A stretch of 64,000 bases of DNA, taken from assembly GCA_036924085.1 (NCBI GenBank), contig JAVGWX010000004.1:14473454-14537453 (forward strand), in the 5' to 3' direction. Numbering within the stretch: position 1 is the first letter of the stretch; each line of letters opens with the position of its first letter. Under the pieces are notes generated by a model, which was given only the letters and a program-made list of their open reading frames with translations, made no database searches and was not told the DNA's origin. The position numbers and the translations under genes were made by a program. Below are positions 46,898-57,651 of the stretch, one piece after another. This stretch comes from Ariolimax columbianus (Eukaryota > Mollusca > Gastropoda > Stylommatophora > Arionidae).

Positions 46898-47502
46898 AGT
46901 AATAATAATAGTTGTCCATCACAAGTGATGAAGACCACTCTCTTTGTTCAGCCGTGTGGAGAGTCGTATCTCTTGCTGTGTCCGCTGAAATGGGTGACTT
47001 GCGCGGTTATTTGGATTAAAGTGAGGAAGAAACTGCGCCTTTTGTCAACCTCACTCACAGAGCCTAAGCTACCTTTTGCCAGTGGCAAGACATTCATCGA
47101 GATGACTGGAGATAGCATAGGATGCAGATTTTGCCTCAGGGATACCACCGAAGCCTTTCCGTAAACATGTAACCCGCAGGGTAGAAAGGTGGGATGGCAT
47201 CTAACGCAGTTTGTCGTGCCTTTTCGATAACCACAAGAGGTCGTATGGACAACACTCAGCGTGTGAGTGGGTCTGGCATCTCTCCCCAGCTGTATTCAAC
47301 TCATCATAGTAGCATCTAAAATTCCCACACGCCAAATTCACGAAGGTGAACCGGCAGAACTAACCCGTGAAATACGTCACAGGTATAAGCATAGTGCCAT
47401 TCAGCCGGCGTCCAGACCAGGATAAACGGATGGAAGAAATCACCAAAAAAAGAACGAGATAACAAGTGCAGACGGAAAACAACATCACGCTTCAGTGAAC
47501 AC
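46898..47502 (-). mobile_element. Non-autonomous repeat REP-B copy 2
   Basis: Over 500 bp match 1125-1665 and 2018-2165. In minus sense its 3' end is GGTCTTCATCACTTGTGATGGACAACTATTA followed by (TTA)n, close to the 3' end of the full-length I/Nimb-like LINE. It begins exactly where the mariner terminal repeat breaks off. No coding potential is recognised. Confidence 0.7.
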
Positions 47503-47650
47503 AAGTGTAAGTTGTCGACTAGTGTGAATTCCAGGCAAATCCGTGGTCTAGCGGCATCCATAATGATCCAAAACAGTACAGAAATGTAGACTCGCAGCGT
47601 GTTCACTGAAACGTGGTGTTGTTTTCCGTCTGGACTTGTTATTTCGTTCA
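47446..47650. repeat. Inverted repeat, ~57-bp arms
   Basis: 47446-47502 (AACGAGATAACAAGTGCAGA... to ...TCAGTGAACAC) reappears as its reverse complement at 47588-47650 (GTGTTCACTGAAACGTGG...), with about 85 bp between. It sits at the 5' side of REP-B and could be the head of a second REP-B copy in the opposite orientation. Confidence 0.7.
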
Positions 47651-47834
47651 TTTTTAGGAGCAGACATTTGCAGACTAAAGTAATTTGAAAAACACAAAAA
47701 CAAACCCCATTGCAATAGCCAGAAAGAAGTGGATCTGCAAAGACCAAATTCTTAGAAATACCCAAGTACATTTACCTAGGAAAGTCCTGCATAGAAAAAG
47801 AGGAAGATATAATAGACTGCATACACAGAGTGTT

Positions 47835-48060
47835 CTGTTATGTTATGTTAAGCAGAACTGACATCATGGCACTCTGGGTAGACCCATAGGTGCTGAGTCA
47901 TTTTCAGCAGATTATAAAATGTATGAAAACTGCTAGTTTCTGTAACTTGCTGGTTGTCAACACTTCTCAGCCAACATTGCAGGCATCCTTCCTTGACTGA
48001 ATTATGTTTAATTATAAACACCATCAGTCTCTGTATTGTTGATTCCCCATGGAAAAAAAT
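47835..48060 (-). mobile_element. LINE family H1 fragment (C-terminal)
   Basis: The minus strand reads SSFHTFYNLLKMTQHLWVYPEC, matching SFHTLHHLLSEPEHLWVCLKC of the 21480-22210 copy. It directly borders the satellite array. Confidence 0.55.
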
Positions 48061-48070
48061 CAATGAATAC

Positions 48071-49748
48071 ATCTAGACAATACAGCCTAGACTTTTTATG
48101 ATCTGGACAATACAGACTAGACTTTTCATGATCTGGACAATACAGACTAGACTTTTCATGATCTGAGAAAATAAAGACTAGACTTTTCATGATCTGGACA
48201 ATACAGACTAGACTTTTCATGATCTGAGACAATACAGACTAGACTTTTCATGATCTGGACAATACAGACTAGACTTTTCATGATCTGGACAATACAGACT
48301 AGACTTTTCATGATCTGGACAATACAGACTAGACTTTTCATGATCTGGACAATACAGACTAGACTTTTCATGATCTGAGACAATACAGACTAGACTTTTC
48401 ATGATCTGAGACAATACAGACTAGACTTTTCATGATCTGAGACAATACAGACTAGACTTTTCATGATCTGAGACAATACAGACTAGACTTTTCATGATCT
48501 GGACAATACAGACTAGACTTTTCATGATCTGGACAATACAGACTAGTCTTTTCACGATCTGGACAATACAGACTAGACTTTTCATGATCTGAGACAATAC
48601 AGACTAGACTTTTCATGATCTGGACAATACAGACTAGACTTTTCATGATCTGGACAATACAGACTAGACTTTTCATGATCTGAGACAATACAGACTAGAC
48701 TTTTCATGATCTGAGACAATACAGATTAGACTTTTCATGATCTGAGACAATACAGACTAGACTTTTCATGATCTGAGACAATACAGACTAGACTTTTCAT
48801 GATCTGAGCCAATACAGACTAGACTTTTCATGATCTGAGACAATACAGACTAGACGTTTCATGATCTGAGACAATACAGACTAGACTTTTCATGATCTGG
48901 ACAATACAGACTAGACTTTTCATGATCTGGACAATACAGACTAGACTTTTCATGATCTGAGACAATACAGACTAGACTTTTCATGAATTTGACAATACAG
49001 ACTAGTCTTTTCGCAATCTGGACAATACAGACTAGACTTTTCATGATCTGAGACAATACAGACTAGTCTTTTCATGATCTGAGACAATACAGACTAGACT
49101 TTTCATGATCTGAGACAATACAGACTAGACTTTTCACGATCTGGACAATACAGACTAGACTTTTCATGATCTGGACAATACAGACTAGACTTTTCATGAT
49201 CTGAGACAATACAGACTAGACTTTTCATGATCTGGACAATACAGATTAGACTTTTCATGATCTGAGACAATACAGACTAGACTTTTCATGATCTGAGACA
49301 ATACAGACTAGACTTTTCAAGATCTGGACAATACAGACTAAACTTTTCATGATCTGAGACAATACAGACTAGACTTTTCATGATCTGGACAATACAGACT
49401 AGACTTTTCATGATCTGGACAATACAGACTAGACTTTTCATGATCTGAGACAATACAGACTAGACTTTTCATGATCTGAGACAATACAGACTTGACTTTT
49501 CATGATCTGGACAATATAAACTAGACTTTTCATGATCTGGACAATACAGACTAGATTATTCATGATCTGAGACAATACAGACTAGACTTTTCATGATCTG
49601 GACAATACAGACTAGACTTTTCATGATCTGGACAATACAGACTAGACTTTTCATGATCTGAGACAATACAGACTAGACTTTTCATGATCTGGGCAATACA
49701 GACTAGACTTTTCATGATCTGGACAATACAGACTAGACTATTCATGAT
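48071..49748. repeat. Intronic satellite, about 55 units of 30 or 31 bp
   Basis: Units end in CAATACAGACTAGACTTTTC plus ATGAT and begin either CTGGA (30 bp) or CTGAGA (31 bp). The two variants alternate irregularly, with runs such as four 30-bp units and seven 31-bp units, and repeated short-short-long triplets near the right end. Few point changes are seen (ACGAT, GTTTC, GAATT), so homogenisation is recent. The array lies in the intron between the transmembrane and juxtamembrane exons. Open frames through it are by-products of the repeat. Confidence 0.95.
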
Positions 49749-49945
49749 AAGGACTTTGCTTTCACTTTCTGTCTCTATTATGTCAACTATTGCTGGTCTT
49801 TGTCACCTGTTACTATTAAGATATCATCACTATATCATAAGCTGCATATGTTAAATTCCTGGAATTTTTTTATGGATCTATATATTTACAATACATAAAG
49901 TGATCTTCATATTCACAAAACACTAAAATTTAGTGGAAGCTGTAC

Positions 49946-50075
49946 CTATAAAAAGCCCACATGAGACTGCTTGCTAAAGCAGCAAGTCCAAGAATGGTCC
50001 CCATAACCGCACCTGCCCTTGGACCTGTTGCTGGAAGGGCTGGAATAACAGAAACCTGGGCAGCTGCTACTGGAC
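49946..50075 (-). CDS. WD40 protein, exon 2 (residues 73-115, transmembrane helix)
   Basis: Acceptor CACTATTTAG and donor TATAG|GTACAG. Two bases complete a Gly, then PVAAAQVSVIPALPATGPRA and a 22-residue hydrophobic helix (GAVMGTILGLAALASSLM to AFY). It ends within Arg115. A single helix with Arg/Lys after it suggests a type I or signal-anchored topology with the WD40 domain inside the cell. Confidence 0.75.
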
Positions 50076-50169
50076 CTAAATAGTGAAGACAAAATATAAA
50101 TTATATTTTTGTGATGTAGTCATATGAATTTATGTAAATAAAATTACATATTTTTGTCGACATCATCAC

Positions 50170-50600
50170 AGCGTCAGCAGTAGAAGCCAACCAAATGATG
50201 CAGCTACTTGATGGAGAGGGCAAGAAAGCGGGTCTGGAAATGAATGTCTTGAAGACCAAAGTGTTGCATAATTGTTTCGCCACTTGTAATCCAGTCTTCT
50301 TTGGCAAGGTATGATTAGAGGATGTCAACGAATACATTTATCTTGGACGTCTTCTTAATATGGAGAATAACTTGGAACCTGAATTGACTAGATGTCGCCA
50401 CGCAAGTTCGACAGCCATCTCATCTATTAACACGGTCTTGGATGATTGTCATGACCAAGACCTACGAGCCTCCCTTCACTGTACTCCCCGCGATGTGCTA
50501 CGGCGCAGAGACGTGGACACTAACAAAATCGCTAGAGGACAAATTGAGAGTGACCCAGGCCTCCCTTGAGAGACGCTTGAAAATTAAGTTGGGACCCGCA
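50170..50600 (+). mobile_element. RTE-like LINE (RTE-C), fragment
   Basis: Plus-strand pieces N-E-Y-I-Y-L-G-R-L-L-N-M-E-N-N-L-E-P near 50325, MCYGAETWTLTKSLEDKLR near 50500 and QASLERRLKIKLG near 50555 match the RTE-C copy at 41905-42605. Frames shift between them. Confidence 0.65.
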
Positions 50601-50904
50601 GCTATGTTCAGGTACAAAAAAGAGATTCTTCTTTACTGGATGGTGTATTAACTTTGACAATGAAGTAACAACTGCGGAAGAGAATTGATGATGTTGAAAT
50701 GTGAATATATGTAGAAGAATACGACTCATTTCTGGAAAGAAAAGAAAACAAGTAATGACATCTTGGAGAAATTAGGAGTGCAAAGAGAAATTGGGCACAA
50801 AATCTGAGTCTGTCGTTTAGATATATGGTCACATAAAAAAAACATAAAACCTTGCTGAAAACAATAGAACAATAGTGGAAAGAAAAGTGGAGAGTCAATG
50901 TGCC

Positions 50905-51045
50905 ATAGGTTGTTGTTCAATGCCCACAATGAGTGAGATTACTCTTTTGTGCCCTGAAAAGAGCTTTAAGTGTCACTGACTAATGTCCGATCAGTATGGT
51001 TTGGCTGACCAGACGTTAAACTCCTATCCTCACAGAGGTAAACAA
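50905..51045 (-). repeat. REP-C fragment
   Basis: It reads TTGTTGTTCAATGCCCACAATGAG, the complement of the REP-C tail, then TTTTGTGCCCTGAAAAGAG and GATCAGTATGGTTTGGCTGACC as in the other copies. The internal part is deleted. Confidence 0.6.
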
Positions 51046-51099
51046 CTTTATAGTCCCTTTCAGTCATGACTGATACAATGTGACATTGGAGTTGTAACA

Positions 51100-52200
51100 C
51101 TTATTGAGTTTTTATTGTCTCTCTCCTTGCGGTTTTGTCATTTGACCTTCTCCATATTGCAAGATCTTATTTTCATCCAGCATGATGTGGTTTTCAGGGC
51201 ACTCCACTTGTATCGGTCTGCAGCTTATGTCCAGTGCCTTCATGTCCTGCTTGCACACATCTTTGAACCTCATCTGGTGTTGGCCAACTGTTCTTTCATT
51301 ATCTGTCAACTGTCTATAGAGGTAATCTTTGGGGATGCAACCATCTTCCATGTGACGAGCACGACAAAGCCATCGTAGTCTTTGCTTCCTAAGGCAAGTC
51401 TGTATGTTTAGGAGACTTGTGCACTTCTGCATTTGTTCCTCTGTTCCTCAACGTATTTCCAAGAATAGACCACAGGTCCCATAGATGGAAGGTGCTAACC
51501 CTGTGCTCTTGTTTGGCATAGGTTTCCCAAGTTTCCCTACCATAATGGAGCGGGCTGACAACACATGCATTGTAAACCATGGCCTTGGTTTTAGTTGTAA
51601 GTTTCTGGTTTTTCTAAACACGCATTATGACAGCAGCTTTACCAATGTGGCTGTCTATTTCTTGGTCTAGAGAGAGCTTGTCATTAATGAAAGACCCCAG
51701 GTCTGTAAATTAACGCACAGAAGCCAATTGATAATTATTTATGTTAAGATTTGGTATGGTGTCTGCTTCTTGTTCAACATATTTGTTTTGTTGAGGAGAC
51801 TAAAATATCTGTATGCCTGAGGGAAGTGATCTATTAAGCTCTGGAGTTCCTGTTGACTATGGTTGACAATTGCAGAATCATCAGCAAAAAGTAAGTTCCT
51901 GATCGCAACCTATCTGATCTTCCTTTCAGCTTTCAACCTTGCAAGGTTAAACAGCCAACCATCTGACCTAGTGTTGAGGCAAGTTCCTTCTGTTGCATTA
52001 CTAAGTGCATGCTTCAACAACAGAACAAAGAAAATTCAGAACAGTGTCAGGATCAGGACACAGCCTTACTTAACTTGCTGCAAATACCAAATCACAGAAA
52101 TAGGCTACCATCAAAATAGACTGTTTCTTTTGTGTAAGGATATTATCAGCCATAGCAGTTTGCTTGGGCAACCTGTGAAGAGCGTTCAAATCAAATAGGG
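51100..52200 (-). mobile_element. Old I/Nimb-like LINE, RT motif C to C-terminus
   Basis: The minus strand 51432-51112 encodes RKQRLRWLCRARHMEDGCIPKDYLY and FKDVCKQDMKALDI. Upstream, in broken frames, are NLLFADDSAIV near 51890 and a V-R-Q-G-C-V-L-like stretch near 52070. The rest of the same element seems to lie at 52960-53200 and 55317-55432, separated by younger insertions. Confidence 0.65.
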
Positions 52201-52870
52201 ACATTTTTGTTCCCTTTCTACCTGAATGGGTTATAGCGGGCTGGAACTACTATCATTAGTTAGAGGCACTTGTGTCCTATTACTGCTAGGTGGCCCAGTT
52301 GCCATGGGTCAGTCAGGTGACAGATAAATAAAAATGGAAGACAATACTGTTAGTGCTTGCATGGAACAGCATGTTGCGATGAAGTTTCTTGCAAAAGAAT
52401 TTGCGAAACCTGCAGAAATTGTCAGAAGACTGCTACAGTAAGACATTTGAATGGTGTAAACATTTTAGAGAAGACCATATATCCATGAGTGATGATCCCG
52501 GCCGTGGTGGCTCTCAACCCACCACAGCAATTCCTGTGAATATCCAGATTGTGGAACGTATTATACTGGAAAATCGACGCTTAACCTGTCACGAAATTGC
52601 ACAAAAGGCAAGTCTTTATCTGGTTACAGCAAACACTATTATTTATAAACATTAGCATTTTTAGAAGGTTAGTGCATGTTGGGTGCCAAGACAGCTTTCT
52701 GCTTTTGACCGGCAGAGAAGAGTTCAAGCCTGCTCGATCTCATATGGCTCATCGCATTATGTGCCATCTGCAGCAACTCGGCTGGTAGGTATTGCCTCAT
52801 TCACCTTCATTGTCCTGGATTGATTCAGAAATACTGACAAATCTTTCTGCTCTGAAGCTTTTCAAGCATT
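52200..52870 (+). mobile_element. Second mariner-type element, N-terminal part
   Basis: From Met 52333 the plus strand reads MEDNTVSACMEQHVAMKFL and then, after a frame change, FEWCKHFREDHISMSDDPGRGG and VERIILENRRLTCHEIAQK, the HTH region of mariner transposases. No catalytic block follows. It interrupts the old I/Nimb-like LINE. Confidence 0.6.
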
Positions 52871-52959
52871 TCTTAAACACTGGGGTAAGTGCATAAACGT
52901 TGTAGGAGATTATATAAAAAAAATTAATGGCATTTTGACTAATTAACAAAAATTTGTTT

Positions 52960-53200
52960 CTCCTTAAAATAAAAGGTCCAGTTTGGCGCAAACACTATAA
53001 TATTTTAGAGAGGACTTTGAAGTCCATCTGGGCTAACCAAATCAAATACCTTTGTCAGGTCAAAAATATGAATATAAAAGGACTGATTCTGAACACTTTT
53101 CCTAAAGTTGCAGAAGACAATAAAAATCGAGTTGATCATTGATCTTTCATACCATAAGTCACACTGCGACTATAGATACACACGGCTCAGCCAATTTTTG
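52960..53200 (-). mobile_element. Old I/Nimb-like LINE, RT motif A segment
   Basis: In minus sense a frame gives IDMIFIVFCNF, Q-N-Q, and FDLTKVFDLVSPDGL, aligning with DMIFAARQVQEKC...QNQ...DLTKAFDTVNRGGL of the full-length LINE. It continues the element at 51100-52200. Confidence 0.6.
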
Positions 53201-53204
53201 TAGC

Positions 53205-55315
53205 TGTAACTTAACTTAACTTAACTTAACTTAACTTAACTTAACTTAACTTAACTTAACTTAACTTAACTTAACGTCTTTATACTGGTTTAGAAGACCC
53301 TGCAGAGTCTGTATACAACCAGTCCCACTTACATCACCTTGCTCTAAAAGCTATGCGCATCCAGTTTATTCTTAAATGCATTAACTGTCCCTGCCTCCAC
53401 TACCTCCCCTGGCAATGCATTCCAAGCAGACACCACTCTCTGACTAAAAAAATATTTCCTAATATCTAACCTGGACCTCTCTTTAGTCAGCTTGTAGCTA
53501 TGCCCTCTTGTTATTGTGGGTGGCTGTATTTTAAAAAACTTGTTATAGTCTAATTTATCCATTCCTCTGATCATCTTATAAACCTGTATTAAGACACCAC
53601 AAATTCTTCTCTCTTCTAGACACTGTAGGCCGGTTTTTCTGAGTCGTTCCTCATAACTGTAATTCTGGAATCCCACTATCATCTTTGTAGCTCTTTTTTG
53701 TATTCTTTCTAGCATGTTTATGATAAGGACTCCACACCTGTACACAGTACTCCAATCTAGGTCTAACTAAAGCTTTATACAGTTTGACGATCACTTCCTT
53801 GCTCCTATGTTTAATATTTCTTTTTATCATACCTAACATTGCATTTGCCTTTTTCACTGCTACCTTAACTTGCTCACTCACCTTTCCTGTATGATCTATT
53901 ATAACTCCTAGGTCCCTTTCTTTATCTATCTTTCTAATATTGTTTTCTCCCATTCTGTAATTATGTTCCATATTGGATCTACCCATTTGGATGACTGTAC
54001 ATTTATCTACATTAAACTCCATTTGCCAGCTTACAGACCATTCTCGAATTTTATCTAAATCCGACATCAATATATCCACTTCCGCTTTAGATGAGACACT
54101 ACTGCATAGTTTTGTGTCATCAGCAAATTTTGCAATCATGGATCTCATATCAATGTCCAAATCATTTATATATATCAAGAACAAAATTGATCCCAAAACC
54201 GAGCCCTGTGGCACACCACTTTTCACTTCACACCACTCAAAGTACTCCTTATTTATGCCCACCCTTTGCCTTCTTCCCGTTAACCAATTTTCAATCCATT
54301 TGGCAACTTCCGCACCTATTCCATGTGAATTTAACTTTTGAAATAATCTTTGATGAGGTACTCTATCAAAGGCCTTTGCAAAGTCTAGATAAATAACATC
54401 CACTGGCTCCCCTTTATCTATGATTTTAGTAACCTCCTCCATGAATTCTAATAGATTTGTTAAGCATGATCTCCCTCTAGTAAACCCATGCTGACTATTT
54501 CTAATTAGATTAAATTTGTCTAAATACATTACAATGTTTTCTTTGATTATTGACTTTAACAATTTACAGACTATGCTCGTTAAACTCACCAGTCTATAAT
54601 TTGCTGGATCTGATTTATTGCCTTTTTTGAATAAGGGGATCACTCCTGCATCTTTCCAATCCCATGGAACAATCCCTTTTGTAAGTGATTGAGAACATAA
54701 TATAGCCAATGGTTTTGCTAGTTGGTCTCTAATTTCATACAGCAATTTTGGATGAATACCATCTTGACCTGGACATTTATTCACTTTCAACCCCTCCAAT
54801 TTTTTAAAAACCATTTCCTCTGTAATACAGATTGATCTTAATCCCGCTGTATCCATGTCTCTTTGAAAAATATCTATAGGCTCTGGGATCTTGGAGCAGT
54901 CCTCTTTTGTGAAGACTGTACCAAAGTACTGATTGAGCAGATTAGCTGCCTCCCTATTCTCACTTATTATTTTCCCTGTACTGTCTATGAGAGGGCCTAC
55001 TTTGTCTTTCGTTCTTTGTTTATTTCTAACATAAGAGAAGAAGCTTTTACTGTCAGTCTTGATCCTCTGAGCAAGTTTTTTTTCAAAGTCTATTTTTGCT
55101 GTTTTATTCGCTTTCTGAGATATGTTCTGCTTGTCCAAATATTTTACATATGTTTCTTTTGATTTATCTGCCTCTATATATTTTTTCCATGCTTTATATT
55201 TTGCTCTTCTACATTTCACTACAAATCTAGTTATCCACTTTTTACGCTTGGGGTTTACCTCCCTATATGGAACACATTCCTCTTTTAGCATTTCTAGAAC
55301 TGTTTTAAAACTTTA
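53205..55315 (-). mobile_element. CR1/Rex1-like LINE, long 5'-truncated copy
   Basis: The minus strand 55291-53651 is open for 546 codons, then a -1 shift near 53730 leads into 53745-53344, which ends in LDAHSF and a stop. It has all RT blocks: KCPGQDGIHPKLL, ANYRLVSLTSIVCKLL, GFTRGRSCLTNLLEF, YLDFAKAFDRVPHQRL, SGVPQGSVLGSILFLIY, KFADDTKL (catalytic DD intact), then the CVQVWSPY and RIQKRATK region. Only the endonuclease part and one frame position are missing. The 3' tail is about 13 (GTTAA) units at 53207-53273. It interrupts the old I/Nimb-like LINE. Confidence 0.9.
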
Positions 55316-55316
55316 G

Positions 55317-55432
55317 TAAGATTACTCTGGCAAAGAATTTGTCAACACTGAGCAGAGAGACAACTTGATAGTTATTATAGTCACCTCTACCATCTTAATT
55401 TTTGTATAATGTTACAATCTGTGCATCTCTAA
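55317..55432 (-). mobile_element. Old I/Nimb-like LINE, RT N-terminal segment
   Basis: In minus sense: DAQIVTLYKN, then DYNNYQVVSLLSV and KFFARVIL, aligning with DASIVHLYKRKG...CNNHRGISLLCVAGKILARLL. It is the piece of the same old LINE cut off by the CR1-like insertion. Confidence 0.6.
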
Positions 55433-56030
55433 TAGTTAGTTAGTTAGTTAGTTAGTTTTCTTTCCACTTGTGTTGTTGAGCATTGTGGGGAGCTTCAGTC
55501 ATCTATCCTGCGCCAAATGCTTTGCTTCGGGCAATGTGAGCCCTTGTTACTGCACAATCACTCTAATGTCCTCTATCCACCTGCCTTGCAGCCGCCCCCT
55601 TGCCCTGTAGCCAGATTTACCAGCGCTGTAAGCTGTCAGTGGAAATTGATGAGGTTGCATTCTTATGAGATGACCAAACCAACTTATTTTCTGCCTGGAA
55701 CTGTATTCAATATAAGATGCAGTGCCGACCATACGTCGAATGTCGTCGTTTCGTATTCTGTCTTTCCTAGTAACACCGATGACCTTCCTCAGACACTTCA
55801 TTTCACAAGTTGAAATTCTGCTCTCACGTGCCCTGGGCAGGGGCCATGTTTGGCACTGTAGCAAAGAGTCGGCATAAATATACTGTTTATCAGCTGTTGC
55901 TTTGTTGCCAAACTAATGCTTGGGTGCCTAAGCAGTGGGGACAACTGATGTCCCAGCAGATGCTTTCTGACACCTAGTCTCAATTTCCCTGTTGATCCTA
56001 CCGTCTGTCAAACAAATACTGCCAAAATAA
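55433..56030 (-). mobile_element. RTE-like LINE (RTE-D), 3' end with (CTAA)n tail
   Basis: The minus strand 55864-55547 encodes ISTCEMKCLRKVIGVTRKDR, KISWFGHLIRMQPHQFP and RLQGRWIEDIRV, the C-terminal region of RTE-type polyproteins. Upstream is H-L-L-G-H-Q-L-S-P-L-L-R in another frame. (TTAG)6 at 55434-55457 is the tail seen from the plus strand. Confidence 0.7.
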
Positions 56031-56752
56031 CGAAAGGGACCTACGGGTTATAATAGATCATAAAGGTAAGGTGATGGAGCAAGTTCAGGTAGCAGTGAAA
56101 AAGGCAAATGCAATGTTAGGGATGATAAAAAGAAATATTAAACATAGAAGCAAGGAAGTAATAGTCAAACTGTATAAAGCATTAGTTAGACCTACGTTGG
56201 AGTACTGTGTACAGGTATAGAGTCTTTATCATAGAGGGGATATAAACATGGTGGAAAGGATACAAAAAAGAGCGACAAAGCTGATAGTGGGATTCCAGAA
56301 TTATAGTTATGAGGAAAGACTGAGAAAAACCAGCCTACATTGTTTAGAAAAGAGAAGAATTTGAGGTGACTTAATACAGATTTTTAAGATGATCAGAGGA
56401 ACGGATAAATTAGACTATAACAAGTTTTTCAAAATACAATCACCTACAAGAAGAAGAGGGCGTAGCCACTAATTAACTAAAGAGAGGTCCAAATTAAATG
56501 TTACGAAATATTTTTTTAGTCAGAGAGTGATGAATGCTTGGAATACATTGTCACAGGAGGTAGATGAGGCAGGGACAATGAATGCATTTAAGAATAAATT
56601 GGATGCACATAGCTTTTAGAGCAAAGTAATGTAAATGAAACTGGTTGTATACAGACTCTGCATAGTCTTCTAAACCAGTATAAAGATGTTAAATTAAGTT
56701 AAGTTAAGTTAAGTTAATTTAAGTTAAGTTAAGTTAAGTTAAGTTAAGAGTA
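56030..56752 (+). mobile_element. CR1/Rex1-like LINE, 3' fragment with long tail
   Basis: Broken frames encode E-Q-V-Q-V-A-V-K-K-A-N-A-M-L-G, V-K-L-Y-K-A-L-V-R-P and R-I-Q-K-R-A-T-K. It ends in CTTCTAAACCAGTATAAA and about eleven (TTAAG) units at 56690-56750. Confidence 0.8.
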
Positions 56753-57190
56753 GAGCTCAGATTGGTGCTATTTTTCCTTTGTCTGTTATTTTCTCTGCAA
56801 TTATGATTTTGGGTGGTTCTCTTTTCCTACCTACAGGACCAATAGTTTTCTTTATACCATTATACATTTGTCTGGTGTTCCTTGATTGTTCTGCAGTTTG
56901 GATGCTTTCACTGAGCTGCAACCAGTGCTCATTTACACAACAACAAACTGTTTGTTGAGCACAAAAGTTTTTTTTCCCTATTTATTGTGCCTTATAATTT
57001 CTACAGGATGGGTTAGCCAGTCTCGTGTCTAACTATCCTATGATAAAAATGTGGCAGGTTAAAGTGTAATTATTCTTTGCTTCACTTTCTGCTTCTGGTA
57101 ACAACTAAATGATTATCACTTCATAAATGTTCATTAATGAATGTTTCAGATTAATGACTTGACTACTTTATCCTTTTCTTCTATGGAATA
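56753..57190. other. Intronic DNA without recognisable features
   Basis: No exon or known repeat of this window could be supported here. Confidence 0.3.
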
Positions 57191-57224
57191 TGTGGCTCAT
57201 AGTTGTTTCGAAATGTCCACAATT

Positions 57225-57640
57225 AGAAGGTTACTTACTCTTTTGTGCGCCCCGAAAAAGATGTTATGTGGCGGGTTGCAGTAGCTTTCGTCATGTTCCG
57301 AATGTTCAATTAAAGTGGACCAGGGCCCCCTGGGCGGTTGTGTTTTGCTTGGCCTCATCTGCGTGTCGCTCACTACTATGGGATCACATCAATCCTCTCC
57401 TCGTTAGCCAGGCTGCCATAAAAACAGCCTATTGCCAGGGAGGGCCACAAGGAAGCCGAGGTGAGGGTCTTGGCCAATATATTTTGCCTGAACCTGACTA
57501 GTATGTCTGATCAGTATATTTTGCCTGGCCAGACGTTAGTCTTCCTCCCCTTCTTGTGGCTAATAGTTTCTACAGAATGGGATAGTCAACCCCATGCCAA
57601 ACCCTCCTCAGTCATCTCTATGACATGTCTGGCTCATAAT
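57225..57640 (-). repeat. REP-C copy (longest single copy)
   Basis: It shares GGGTTGCAGTAGCTTTCG, GTGTCGCTCACTACTATGGG and GATCAGTATATTTTGCCTGG with the 30.3-kb copy, and a similar AGACGTTAGTCTTCC end. No coding potential. Confidence 0.6.
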
Positions 57641-57651
57641 TTAGTATGTCC

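Noticed and set aside
48008..49745. Several open frames repeating S-D-H-E-K-S-S-L-Y-C or Q-I-M-K-S-L-V-C-I-V
   Set aside because: They are by-products of the 30/31-bp satellite read in different frames. Unit lengths 30 and 31 are mixed, so no frame is kept.
48071..49748. CRISPR-like array appearance
   Set aside because: Units are contiguous with no unique spacers, and the context is an animal intron.
53207..53273. Telomere-like TTAAC repeat
   Set aside because: It is the 3' tail of a CR1-like LINE, seen also at 22595 and 56690 at the same element end.
55434..55457. TTAG telomeric repeat
   Set aside because: Only six units, placed exactly at the 3' end of an RTE-like LINE, so it is a tail.
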